Shown one piece after another: positions 55,655 to 64,000 of a stretch of DNA of 64,000 bases. Both the position numbers and the translations under genes were made by a program. The notes under the pieces are model-generated. The model was not told where the DNA came from and did not search any database. It saw nothing but the letters and a program-made list of their open reading frames with translations. Where the stretch lies: assembly GCF_900096955.1 (NCBI RefSeq), contig NZ_FMYL01000011.1, positions 21,423 to 85,422 on the forward strand, read 5' to 3'. Numbering within the stretch: the stretch's first letter is position 1; each line of letters starts with the position of its first letter. The stretch comes from Acinetobacter boissieri. Lineage in GTDB: Bacteria; Pseudomonadota; Gammaproteobacteria; Pseudomonadales; Moraxellaceae.

Positions 55655-58484
55655 ATTTTCTCTCTTCACCAGCACCATCAATATTGACAATACAACGAGA
55701 ACATAAGCCAACATGACCTGCATGTGTATTTACATCTGGTAATACATGCCAACAACGTGCACACTTTTCACCATCTGCACTGGTCACTGCAACACGTAAG
55801 CCTTGTAATTCAGTTGTATCACCTTCATTTTCTGACCATGCCTGTACGTCTACTTGCGAGGTAATTAAAACAAAACGTAATTCATTTTCTAAACGATTCA
55901 ATAGTGTTTCTAACTCAGGTGTTGCCCACAAAGTGACTTTAGCAGACAAATTACCACCCACAGCTTTAGCATTACGTGCCACTTCAATTTGCTTATTCAC
56001 TGCAGACTTCACTGCAATCAGTTGTTGCCAATCTTGCTCAGACAATACATTCGATACCACGTTTGGTAAGTCATACCACTGTGTTGTAAAGACATATTTT
56101 TCAGTTTGCTCAGGAATCAACGGCCATGCTTCTTGGGCAGTAAAGCTCAAAATTGGACTGATCCAACGTACAAACGCTTGTACAATATGATATAGCGCAG
56201 TTTGTGCTGAATGGCGCGCTTGTGAATCTTCTTTGGTCGTGTATTGACGGTCTTTAATAATATCTAAATAAAAACCACCTAAGTCGTTAATACAGAAATT
56301 CGTTAACGCACTACATACAGCATGAAAATTCATTTCAGCATATGAGGCTACAATTGTATTTTGTACTTCATTGGCACGCTGTAAAATATATTGATCTAAT
56401 GAAATCAGCTGTTCTGTTGGTAATAAGTCAGTACTTGGTTGAAAACCTTTAAGGTTCGCCAACAAGAAACGTAATGTATTACGAATACGGCGATAGCTGT
56501 CGCTTACACGATTAAAGACTTCTTTAGAGGCTGCAATTTCATAGCGGTAGTCGCTTGAAGCAACATATAAACGTAAACCATCTGCACCCAATTGCTTGGT
56601 AATTTCCTCTAAAGGAATATAATTACCCAGTGATTTAGACAATTTACGCCCTTTTTCATCGACTGTGAAACCATGCGTCAATAGCGTTTTATACGGTGCA
56701 CGACCATGAATCGCCATAGAAGTCAGTAGTGAAGATTGGAACCAACCACGGTGTTGATCTGAGCCTTCTAAGTATAAATCCGCAGGGCTTTCTAGTTCAG
56801 CACGCTGATCAAGCACTGCATAATGCGTTGTACCTGAGTCAAACCATACATCAAGTGTGTCTCGCACTGCGTTGTACTGCGTAGCTTCATCACCTAAGAA
56901 ATCCTTTGGTTCACGGTTAAACCATGCATCAATGCCCTCTTTTTCAATCAACTGTGCCACTTCTTCAATCAGTTCAGCTGTACGTGGGTGCAATTCATTG
57001 CTGTCTTTATGCACAAAAAATGGAATTGGCACACCCCATGTACGCTGTCTAGAAATACACCAATCTGGGCGACCATCAATCATCGACTCAATACGGTTTT
57101 TACCCCAGTTTGGAATAAACTCAATCTCATTTTCAATTGAGTTTAATGCAGCTTGGCGTAACCCTTGCTGATCCATGCTAATAAACCATTGTGGTGTAGC
57201 ACGGAAAATAATTGGGGTTTTATGACGCCAGCAATGTGGGTAGCTGTGACGAATTGGAACATGTGCCCACAAGCGATAGTTTTCAGCCAAAGCCGCTATA
57301 ATTTTTGGGTTGGCTTTATAAATATGTTCACCGGCAAACAGTGGTGAAGTTGGTAGATACACACCATTTCCACCCACAGGGTTATCTACAGGTAACCCAT
57401 ACTGCAAACCGACTTTGTAATCGTCTACACCGTGACCAGGGGCGGTATGTACTGCACCTGTACCACTGGTTGCAATTACGTGTTCGCCTAAAATAACGGG
57501 CACTTGACGTGTCGCAATTAATGGATGCTGTAACAGTAATTTTTCGAGTTTATCACCCAGAAAGTTTGCCAAGACAACAGGGTTTTCTAACCCATAACGC
57601 TCACATGCAGACTCAACAAGATCTTTGGCCAAGATTAAATTGTGTAAACCACGTTCTGTTTGTACTTGAACCAATTGGTATTCAATTTGTGCATGCACTG
57701 CCACTGCTTGGTTTGCTGGCATAGTCCATGGTGTTGTTGTCCAAATCACCATATCGGTTGAATTTGTTACGGTTACACCTAAACGTTCAGACAAAGCTGC
57801 TAAATCAACAATGCCAAAACCAACATCTATTGCATCTGATTTTTTGTCTTCATACTCAACTTCTGCTTCTGCCAATGCAGAACCACAATCTAAACACCAG
57901 TTGACTGGTTTTAAGCCGGGTTGAATATGACCATTCTTTTGAATCGCACCCACTGCACGTACAATATTAGCTTCTTGCTTAAAGTCCATGGTCAAATATG
58001 GATTATCCCAATCACCCAATATACCTAAACGTTTAAAGTCATTACGCTGTATGTCTACTTGTTTCAAAGCATATTCACGGCAATGTTTACGGAACGTAGC
58101 AGCGTCTACCTTTTGACCTACTTTACCTACTTTTTCTTCAACTTTTAGTTCAATCGGTAAACCATGACAGTCCCAACCAGGCACATACGGCGCATCAAAA
58201 CCATCTAAAGTTTTACTTTTCACAATAATATCTTTTAAAACTTTATTCACTACATGGCCTAAATGAATTTGACCATTTGCATACGGCGGGCCGTCATGCA
58301 AAATATACTTTTTCTTGCCTATACGGGACTCGCGAATTCGCTGATAAATGTTGTCTGCATACCACTCTTGCAACCATTTTATTTCACGTACCGCAAGGTT
58401 CGCTTTCATTGCAAACTCTGTGCCCGGTAAGTTTAATGTGGCTTTATAGTCCACGACATTTTCAGGATTTTGCTTATCGCTCAT
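55647..58484 (-). CDS. ileS: Isoleucyl-tRNA synthetase
   Basis: Charges tRNA-Ile. It has 945 residues, class I. HIGH-type motif in DGPPYANGQIHLGHVVNKVL (about 59-78); the editing domain includes WTTTPWTMPANQAV and GTGAVHTAPGHGVDDY; KMSKS-type motif is GRKLSKSLGN (about 610-619). The C-terminal zinc-binding motif is CARCWHVLP...CSRC. It sits in ribF-ileS-lspA-fkpB. Confidence 0.97.
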   Translation of the reverse strand: MSDKQNPENVVDYKATLNLPGTEFAMKANLAVREIKWLQEWYADNIYQRIRESRIGKKKYILHDGPPYANGQIHLGHVVNKVLKDIIVKSKTLDGFDAPYVPGWDCHGLPIELKVEEKVGKVGQKVDAATFRKHCREYALKQVDIQRNDFKRLGILGDWDNPYLTMDFKQEANIVRAVGAIQKNGHIQPGLKPVNWCLDCGSALAEAEVEYEDKKSDAIDVGFGIVDLAALSERLGVTVTNSTDMVIWTTTPWTMPANQAVAVHAQIEYQLVQVQTERGLHNLILAKDLVESACERYGLENPVVLANFLGDKLEKLLLQHPLIATRQVPVILGEHVIATSGTGAVHTAPGHGVDDYKVGLQYGLPVDNPVGGNGVYLPTSPLFAGEHIYKANPKIIAALAENYRLWAHVPIRHSYPHCWRHKTPIIFRATPQWFISMDQQGLRQAALNSIENEIEFIPNWGKNRIESMIDGRPDWCISRQRTWGVPIPFFVHKDSNELHPRTAELIEEVAQLIEKEGIDAWFNREPKDFLGDEATQYNAVRDTLDVWFDSGTTHYAVLDQRAELESPADLYLEGSDQHRGWFQSSLLTSMAIHGRAPYKTLLTHGFTVDEKGRKLSKSLGNYIPLEEITKQLGADGLRLYVASSDYRYEIAASKEVFNRVSDSYRRIRNTLRFLLANLKGFQPSTDLLPTEQLISLDQYILQRANEVQNTIVASYAEMNFHAVCSALTNFCINDLGGFYLDIIKDRQYTTKEDSQARHSAQTALYHIVQAFVRWISPILSFTAQEAWPLIPEQTEKYVFTTQWYDLPNVVSNVLSEQDWQQLIAVKSAVNKQIEVARNAKAVGGNLSAKVTLWATPELETLLNRLENELRFVLITSQVDVQAWSENEGDTTELQGLRVAVTSADGEKCARCWHVLPDVNTHAGHVGLCSRCIVNIDGAGEERKYA

Positions 58485-58542
58485 GCAAGTGACTTCCAGT
58501 ATTTTCAGAGTATTTAAACTCTTTGTATTTCAAAATAAAAAA

Positions 58543-59544
58543 TTAGTGAAAAGGAAAACGTGTGTTCTGAGTACGATATTGTCGTAACTGCAAAACATCA
58601 TCATGAATTCCTGCTTTTAATGCTTCAAATGACGGATATTTCCGCTCACCATGTAAATAGTGCAAAAAAGTGACACGCATCAGTAAGCCATACAGATTAG
58701 CAGAAACATCAGGAAAGTGTACCTCTAACCGCCATTGTGGCTTTTTTTGCTGAATAGCAGGGCGTGTACCTAAATTCGCGGCCCCAAATAATGTATGTGG
58801 CTGATAGCCTAGTATGCCTTGAGTTCCACCCGCTTTATATACTTTTTCAGGCAAAGATTGTGTTTCACAGCTCACATCAACGCCATAAATTCCTTTTAAA
58901 CACGGTTTATGACGTTTTAATGCGACATTAATGGTTGGAAAATCTAAAGTACGACCGAGTTTATCACCGTGCTGTACTCGCCCAATCATACTATAAGGTC
59001 GACCCAACAACTGTGCAGCCAGTGGTAAATTGCCTGCTTGTAGGGTTTCACGAATACGCGTAGAACTGACTCGCTCACCATTTAAAACCACTGTTTCAAG
59101 GTTATCTACAACAAAACCTTGCTGGCGTAAAAAATTAGTATTCCCTTGGCGGTTTTTACCAAAATGAAAATCGTCACCTAAAACCAAAGTGGTTGTATTG
59201 AGTTTTTCCTTTAAAACCAAAGTAAAATCAGTTGCCGTTTGATGGCGTAAAAAATCATCAAATCGAGCAACAATAATATAATCTATCCCTAATTCATGTA
59301 AATACGTTACTTTTTCACGTAAAGAGGAAATTCTAGGTGGTGCATCATCTGCGTAAAATACTTCAAGCGGTTGTGGCTCAAACAGCATAACGAGGGTTTT
59401 TAGGTGATTCTCTTGAGCGACAGCTTTTAATTGCGCAATCATGGCCTGATGCCCTAAATGCACACCATCAAAGTTACCAATCGTCACGGCGGTCTTAGGC
59501 AAATTGAGTTGCTGTGTTGCTGCATTTAAGCGAAGTAATTTCAT
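58543..59544 (-). CDS. ribF: Bifunctional riboflavin kinase/FAD synthetase RibF
   Basis: Makes FMN and then FAD from riboflavin. It has 333 residues. N-terminal FMN adenylyltransferase with TIGNFDGVHLGHQAMIAQL (about 21-39) and VLGDDFHFGKNRQGN; the C-terminal flavokinase has RPYSMIGRVQHGDKLGRTLDFPTINV (here split: RPYSMIGRVQHG, then GRTLDFPTINV) and LYGLLMRVTFLHYLHGERKY in part. It is upstream of ileS by 58 bp. The gap to the previous gene is over 400 bp. Confidence 0.95.
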   Translation of the reverse strand: MKLLRLNAATQQLNLPKTAVTIGNFDGVHLGHQAMIAQLKAVAQENHLKTLVMLFEPQPLEVFYADDAPPRISSLREKVTYLHELGIDYIIVARFDDFLRHQTATDFTLVLKEKLNTTTLVLGDDFHFGKNRQGNTNFLRQQGFVVDNLETVVLNGERVSSTRIRETLQAGNLPLAAQLLGRPYSMIGRVQHGDKLGRTLDFPTINVALKRHKPCLKGIYGVDVSCETQSLPEKVYKAGGTQGILGYQPHTLFGAANLGTRPAIQQKKPQWRLEVHFPDVSANLYGLLMRVTFLHYLHGERKYPSFEALKAGIHDDVLQLRQYRTQNTRFPFH

Positions 59545-59985
59545 AGATCAGTCAATAATGCTTATCTGTTTAAGTGACTATTTTGCCATATTCTCAATCA
59601 TGGGTGTTATTGTTGTTTACGTAAAATCTGGTTTTATCTAGATTACAACATCGATAAAAGAGCTGATGATTGATGGCTAAATGGACATATGAATTTTTAA
59701 GTATCGCCACTTGATATCAATATAGCCTCTTTAAGAGTAAAAATACGTTTAAAACATTCAAGATAAAAAAGTAACCCTTCATCAGTAGATCAATTACCCA
59801 AGAAATAAAAGCGTACCTGCTAAATACCATTTAATATAGATTCGTTGGTCGTATCACATTTGGTTAATCGACTTAATTTAAATTTGATCTAAACATAAGC
59901 ATTTATTTCATACCCCCAATACAGTCATAAATCCCTGACCATCACATTTAAATATTTGGCAAAAATTAAAAAGGTAAAAGACATT
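59545..59985. other. Divergent intergenic region between ribF and the deaminase-like gene
   Basis: 441 bp with no supportable gene. TTGATCTAAA at 59884-59893 recurs (minus strand) upstream of the RutR-like gene at 61778-61787. Otherwise AT-rich. Confidence 0.5.
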
Positions 59986-60387
59986 ATGCAGCAGAAATTA
60001 CTTCAGACAGCTCTAGACTTCATGTCATTACGCTACCCTCAAGGCTCAGGTGGTGTCGCTGTACTTGCAACTGAAAGTGGTAAAATTCTTACCAGTATCG
60101 CACCTGATGTAAAAAATGATGCGTTATCTGTATGTATGGAAATGGGGGCTTGTTTAGAAGCTCATAAAATCAATGAAAAAGTGACACACTCTTTGTGTAT
60201 TTACAGAGAATCTGAACATTCTCAAATTTTATTTTTAACCCCTTGTGGTATTTGCCAAGAAAGACTGGCGCATTGGGGGGGACATGTTCAAGTGGCTGTA
60301 AGTACATCTGACAATATCTTACTCTTTAAACCACTTCGTGAGCTTATGCCATATCATTGGTCTATCGTAAATGGCGACATACTTTAA
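59986..60387 (+). CDS. Cytidine deaminase-like protein
   Basis: A 133-residue zinc deaminase-fold protein from ATG 59986; an upstream in-frame start at 59956 adds ten. The motifs LSVCMEMGACLEA (Cys-x-Glu, zinc and catalysis) and LTPCGICQERL (PCxxC, two zinc cysteines) are those of tetrameric cytidine deaminases, with Met instead of Ala between the Cys and Glu. Substrate could be cytidine, blasticidin-like compounds or another base. It is followed by a GNAT gene 18 bp on. A RutR-like regulator is nearby. Confidence 0.87.
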   Translation: MQQKLLQTALDFMSLRYPQGSGGVAVLATESGKILTSIAPDVKNDALSVCMEMGACLEAHKINEKVTHSLCIYRESEHSQILFLTPCGICQERLAHWGGHVQVAVSTSDNILLFKPLRELMPYHWSIVNGDIL

Positions 60388-60405
60388 TACTTTAGGTTTT
60401 TATTC

Positions 60406-60930
60406 ATGACACTTTCTTACCGTCAGTTATTTGCTGAAAAAAGTACCGATATTGCGCAACTTCAATCGGTTTACAATGCATCTACAGATTATTTTCAAAT
60501 TGTTTTAGGACATTTACCCAACAATGATGCAACACATCAAGATTTACTTGCCGTACCACAAGGCTGCTCACTTGATGCAAAGTTCTTTTATGGGATCTAT
60601 GAAAAAACACAAATGATTGGATGCATAGATTTGATTCGTGGCTACCCCAACGAAAACACTATATTTATTGGGTTACTATTATTTATAACCACTCGCCAAG
60701 GTTTAGGCTATGGACCTCAATCACTAGAATTTATTATTCAACAAGCAATCCAATGGAATTGTCATCAATTACGTATTGCTGTTGTTGCATCGAATGTAAA
60801 GGCACTTGCATTTTGGTTAAGAGAAGGTTTTATCGAAATTTATCGTAAAGAATCAGAAAAATTTGTCGCACCTATTGTAGTCATGGAGCGAGTAATCAAT
60901 GCAACTGATTTTCAACAGTTAAAGTCATAA
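60406..60930 (+). CDS. GNAT-family N-acetyltransferase
   Basis: Cytosolic acetyl-CoA-dependent acetyltransferase of 174 residues. Core GNAT strands: MIGCIDLIRGYPNENTIFIG, then LLLFITTRQGLGYGPQSLEF with the acetyl-CoA loop (RQGLGYG), then LRIAVVASNVKALAFWLREG, IEIYRKESEKFVAPIVVMER. Probably co-transcribed with the deaminase-like gene. Substrate unknown; antibiotic or amine acetylation are possibilities. Confidence 0.87.
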   Translation: MTLSYRQLFAEKSTDIAQLQSVYNASTDYFQIVLGHLPNNDATHQDLLAVPQGCSLDAKFFYGIYEKTQMIGCIDLIRGYPNENTIFIGLLLFITTRQGLGYGPQSLEFIIQQAIQWNCHQLRIAVVASNVKALAFWLREGFIEIYRKESEKFVAPIVVMERVINATDFQQLKS

Positions 60931-61131
60931 AAAAATAATTACTTTCAGTGCATTGAATAGATTACAGTTTCTAATATAACCCATTTAAATCTGGTCAAAA
61001 ATATCTGTCCTATTTTTTAATACATAACAAATCTTAAGTAAAATAGCTTCAACGGCATATACTTATTGGCTTACATCAAAACATGAGGGACGGACCTTTC
61101 ACTTATAGCACGCATGTACCTTTCCCCTACA

Positions 61132-61743
61132 CTATCTAGCAAGTGCGCCATGCAACAATAACTGAACATTATTTTTAATCGCTGCTTGATTGAAAGAACG
61201 ATTACGTAACGTTTTTCCTGTAAGCACTTCAAATTGTGTATCAAAATCAGCATAGCTTTGCGTCACTGACCACAAATTCATAATAAATAGTTCAGGTTCA
61301 ATATCTTTTGCTATTTTTCCTTGAGCCTGCCATTCAGCAATCACTTTTACCTTACGTTTAAAATATTTTTTAATCGAACCTTTTAAAATAGTTTGAATAT
61401 AAGGTGCTCCTTGAATAATCTCTAAAGCAAATAACTTAGATGCTTTCGGATTTAAGCGAGAAAACTCCAATTTACTCTCAATATACTGAGTAAGCATTTC
61501 TTCAGGATTTTCATCAACATCCAACATTTGCATAGACTCTAGCCATTTTTGTAGCACAGAAGTCAGCACTTCAATATACAATGCTTCTTTATTTGAAAAA
61601 TAATAGAAAATATTTGATTTATGCATATCTGAACGCTTAGCAATTTCATCCAAGCTTGCACCAGTAAACCCGTATACACAAAAAACATCCAAAGCTGCAT
61701 TTAAAAGCTGATGACGCTTTTGCGTACTTTTTTTAAGTTCCAT
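61132..61743 (-). CDS. TetR-family regulator, RutR-like
   Basis: A 203-residue regulator whose whole length resembles RutR, the pyrimidine-responsive TetR protein: HTH ASLDEIAKRSDMHKSNIFYY (about 29-48) with FSNKEALYIEVL, then KLEFSRLNPKASKLFALEI, GAPYIQTIL, and SVTQSYADFDTQFEVLTGKT near the ligand pocket. A near-palindrome TGATTTTAGATCA lies 30 bp upstream of its start, a possible autoregulatory site. RutR-type control of pyrimidine genes is inferred. Confidence 0.87.
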   Translation of the reverse strand: MELKKSTQKRHQLLNAALDVFCVYGFTGASLDEIAKRSDMHKSNIFYYFSNKEALYIEVLTSVLQKWLESMQMLDVDENPEEMLTQYIESKLEFSRLNPKASKLFALEIIQGAPYIQTILKGSIKKYFKRKVKVIAEWQAQGKIAKDIEPELFIMNLWSVTQSYADFDTQFEVLTGKTLRNRSFNQAAIKNNVQLLLHGALAR

Positions 61744-61773
61744 AATGGCGATCTATCAGAGAATTTGAATAAC

Positions 61774-61787
61774 TGATTTTAGATCAA
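61774..61787. promoter_or_regulatory. Candidate operator of the RutR-like regulator
   Basis: TGATTTTAGATCA (61774-61786) is a near-palindrome 30 bp upstream of the regulator start; TTGATCTAAA on its minus strand recurs at 59884-59893 before the deaminase-like gene. It does not match the full E. coli RutR consensus. Confidence 0.3.
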
Positions 61788-61810
61788 TTAGTTTTATTTG
61801 TGCATTGAAT

Positions 61811-61841
61811 TTACTTGATTTTTTATGAAAAAATCAAGTAA
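61811..61841. terminator. AT-rich hairpin, probable terminator of argA
   Basis: Perfect 14-bp inverted repeat TTACTTGATTTTTT-ATG-AAAAAATCAAGTAA, 20 bp after the argA stop on the minus strand. The stem is AT-rich, but the arms hold T/A runs. It could also be an operator for the adjacent regulator gene. Confidence 0.6.
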
Positions 61842-61861
61842 GCATAATCGATTTTATCTAT

Positions 61862-63223
61862 TCAACTCACACATACATTTTTTTTAAATACTTGTGAGTT
61901 ACGCTGATAATTATACAGCTGTTGTCGACTACTCGGTAAATCATCGACACTCGCCTGTACAAAACCTTGCTCTAAAAACCAATGTGCTGTTCTTGTCGTT
62001 AATACAAATATATATTCAATTCCTAAATGCTTCGCTTTTTGTTCAAGAAAATCTAAAATTTGTTGCCCTCTGTTCGACTTTCGATAACCAGAGTGCACAG
62101 CAACACATGCTATTTCAGCACTTCTCACTTCATTTTGTTGAATCTCCATCGGGTATAATGCAGCACAGGCCAAAATTGTCCCATCTCGCTCAATTACTGC
62201 AAATTGATCAATTTCATGCTCTAAACGCTCTCTAGAACGATAGACCAAAATACCCTGCTCTTCTAAAGGTTTAAGTAACTCCATTAATCCACCGACATCG
62301 TGAATTGTAGCAGTACGTACCTGCTCATAATGTGCATCTGTAATCATTGTTCCCATGCCATCTCGGGTAAACAATTCTTGAATTAATGCACCATCATAAG
62401 AAAAAGGCAGTAAATGTACACGTTGTACCCCATTTAAAGATGCTTCTTTAGCGCTTTGCAACAGTAATGACAGTTGCAGATCTACATCACGTTCATGCAC
62501 AATATATTCATCTAATTGATGTGGAGAAATCTCTCTTAACAACTGACCTGCTGTATTTTTCAAACCCTCTTGATGACATAGAAAAATTAGCTTGTCTGCA
62601 TTTAATGCAATTGCTGTTTTAGTTGCCACTTCTTGAGAAAGTAAATTAAAAACCTCACCTGTCGTTGAATATCCCGTAGGGCCAAGTAAAATAATATTAT
62701 TTTGTTCTAATAAACTATTTATACATACTGTATCTACAGCACGAACCTCTCCGCTTAAATGAAAATCTATACCGTCATGAATACCAAAAGGCTTTGCGGT
62801 AATAAAATTACCAGAAACTACATCAATTTTTGCACCAAACATTGGGGAGTTAGCAAGGCCCATCGACAATAATGCTTCAATATATAAGCGAGATGCACCT
62901 ACTGCACTCATGACTTCTGGAAGTGCTTCTCTAGTCGTGACTCTACGATTCAAATATGTAGGCGTTTCAATTCCCTGTTTTGCAATCGCATCATCAATTT
63001 GCTCTCTAGCACCATGTACTAAAACTAAGCGAATACCTAATGAGTGCAACAAAGCAATATCATGAATAATATGGTGGAACCCATCTTGTTTTAATGCCGC
63101 ACCTTCAAACAAAATAACAAAGGTTTTACTACGATGTGCATTAATGTAAGGAGCAGAATGACGAAACCAATGCAAATAATCTTGTGTGCTTATCATCTGT
63201 GTTTCTTTTGAGTTTATGGACAT
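61862..63223 (-). CDS. argA: N-acetylglutamate synthase ArgA
   Basis: First enzyme of arginine synthesis, acetylating glutamate. It has 453 residues: an N-terminal amino-acid-kinase domain (about 30-290: FVILFEGAALKQDG, LGIRLVLVHGAREQIDDAI, ILLGPTGYSTTGEVFNL) and a C-terminal GNAT domain (about 305-445: GYRKSNRGQQILDFLEQKA, YIFVLTTRTAHWFLEQGF). Classical bacterial ArgA architecture; feedback by arginine through the kinase domain is known for the family. An in-frame start at 63196 is an alternative. Confidence 0.95.
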   Translation of the reverse strand: MSINSKETQMISTQDYLHWFRHSAPYINAHRSKTFVILFEGAALKQDGFHHIIHDIALLHSLGIRLVLVHGAREQIDDAIAKQGIETPTYLNRRVTTREALPEVMSAVGASRLYIEALLSMGLANSPMFGAKIDVVSGNFITAKPFGIHDGIDFHLSGEVRAVDTVCINSLLEQNNIILLGPTGYSTTGEVFNLLSQEVATKTAIALNADKLIFLCHQEGLKNTAGQLLREISPHQLDEYIVHERDVDLQLSLLLQSAKEASLNGVQRVHLLPFSYDGALIQELFTRDGMGTMITDAHYEQVRTATIHDVGGLMELLKPLEEQGILVYRSRERLEHEIDQFAVIERDGTILACAALYPMEIQQNEVRSAEIACVAVHSGYRKSNRGQQILDFLEQKAKHLGIEYIFVLTTRTAHWFLEQGFVQASVDDLPSSRQQLYNYQRNSQVFKKNVCVS

Positions 63224-63367
63224 CGATTAACCTAAATACAAAAACTTTATGATAATTATTTTAGAACAAAATAATCCAACTAAGCAGAATATTATATAGT
63301 TATGGAACAATTCATCTTCATTTAAGCTTGACCACCACACACTAAACAATAATAACAAGGAGTATTT

Positions 63368-64000
63368 ATGAATTATCTGAGAAGAAGTTATTTTAGTATT
63401 ATCCACCACCCTCGCTTTTACACCATGATTCCTGTTGGTTTAACGATCGCTTTGATCTTAAATCTGGTTACAAATTGGAAATGGTCTACAGTAACTCTAA
63501 TTAGTTGGAATACTGCTGTAATTTTCTATTTGATTTGTAGTTTTATTCAACTTAAAGGAGATCAACAAGAACATATTGTTCGTCGTGCTAAAAAACAAGA
63601 TGAAGGTAAGTGGACCATTTTATTACTGGTATTTATTGCATTAATCATGTGCTTATGTGCAATATTAGTGAATTTATCACACATTCCTAATCAAGCAAAT
63701 ATTAAATATGCTCGTGTTGCACTGTCTATTTTTACAATTGTGAGCACATGGTTTTTTGTACATACTATCTTTGCAATCCACTATGCACATGACTTTTATG
63801 TTGCTTATCAAAAACAAGAAGAAACTGGATTAGAATTTCCTAAAACTGCTAAACCTACGTACTCAGATTTCATTTATTTTAGCTATGTAATCGGGACAGC
63901 CTCGCAGACAGCGGATGTATCGATAACGAGTTCAAGAATGAGGCGTTTGAATACACTACATTTGTTATTGGCATTTGCATATAACACATTGATTTTAGCG
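63368..64000 (+). CDS. DUF1345 membrane protein (partial, C-terminus outside window)
   Basis: The first 211 residues of a membrane protein, from ATG 63368 with AAGGAG 8 bp upstream, running off the window. It has about four to five hydrophobic helices. The stretch SDFIYFSYVIGTASQTADVS, then ITSSRMRRLNTLHLLLAFAY, then NTLILA is the hallmark of DUF1345 (IGxxxQTADV, RxxxLxHxxxxFxYNTxILA). Function unknown. It is divergent from argA. Confidence 0.9.
   Translation, partial: MNYLRRSYFSIIHHPRFYTMIPVGLTIALILNLVTNWKWSTVTLISWNTAVIFYLICSFIQLKGDQQEHIVRRAKKQDEGKWTILLLVFIALIMCLCAILVNLSHIPNQANIKYARVALSIFTIVSTWFFVHTIFAIHYAHDFYVAYQKQEETGLEFPKTAKPTYSDFIYFSYVIGTASQTADVSITSSRMRRLNTLHLLLAFAYNTLILA

Noticed and set aside
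56857..57171. Plus-strand frame inside ileS
   Set aside because: Antisense shadow of the synthetase catalytic region.

Overview
The window looks like chromosomal DNA of an Acinetobacter-type gammaproteobacterium (Moraxellaceae). The reasons are its AT-rich codon use, a fused EIIA-HPr-EI fructose PTS operon, a surface-polysaccharide block ending itrA-galU-ugd-pgi-galE(gne1) next to pgm and beside fkpA/murJ, and typical neighbour sets (murJ-ampD, dsbA/ubiG/gph/yciK, ileS-lspA-fkpB). The genus is inferred from gene content; no search was run. I see no insertion sequence, prophage, CRISPR array or rRNA. One tRNA gene, tRNA-Ser(GGA), is present.

Layout. 1-1165: start of the ATP synthase operon (atpI, atpB) on the minus strand. 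1243-4288: zinc uptake (znuA divergent from zur-znuC-znuB) around two clear Zur boxes. 4292-6138: a small protein, an exported DRGH nuclease and a small exported protein. 6188-12454: kup, tRNA-Ser, a PiT phosphate transporter, a Bcr/CflA-type exporter and a YbaK deacylase. 12584-18282: fruB-fruK-fruA. 18422-21970: homocysteine methyltransferase with an amino-acid permease, then a dicarboxylate symporter. 22644-37633: sugar-nucleotide and surface-glycan locus (pgm; then, all on the minus strand, gna, wzx, four glycosyltransferases, an epimerase, itrA, galU, ugd-like, pgi, galE). 37915-44615: two FkpA-type isomerases, murJ, ampD, dgkA, gapA, a small Cas2/SinR-like protein and rph. 44951-50333: two tandem S41 proteases, a Tsx-like porin and two exported nucleoside-phosphorylase-fold proteins. 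50460-59544: a FabR-like regulator, dsbA, ubiG-gph-yciK, an RcnB-like protein, and ribF, ileS, lspA, fkpB. 59986-64000: a cytidine-deaminase-like protein, an acetyltransferase, a RutR-like regulator, argA and the start of a DUF1345 membrane protein.

Most interesting points. (1) The glycan locus has an initiating transferase, a Wzx flippase and four glycosyltransferases, but no Wzy polymerase and no Wza-Wzb-Wzc export module. Only 281 bp separate gna from fkpA, where that module normally sits in Acinetobacter K loci. The locus may feed protein O-glycosylation or a short oligosaccharide rather than a classical capsule. (2) The ugd-like gene in it lacks the catalytic cysteine, a catalytic asparagine and the normal Rossmann glycine pattern of UDP-glucose dehydrogenases. 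(3) The upstream copy of the S41 protease pair has a visibly decayed signal-peptide region. (4) An eight-C run sits in the spacer of the probable ATP-synthase promoter. (5) A Tsx-like porin and two exported nucleosidase-like proteins form a possible periplasmic nucleoside-processing cluster.
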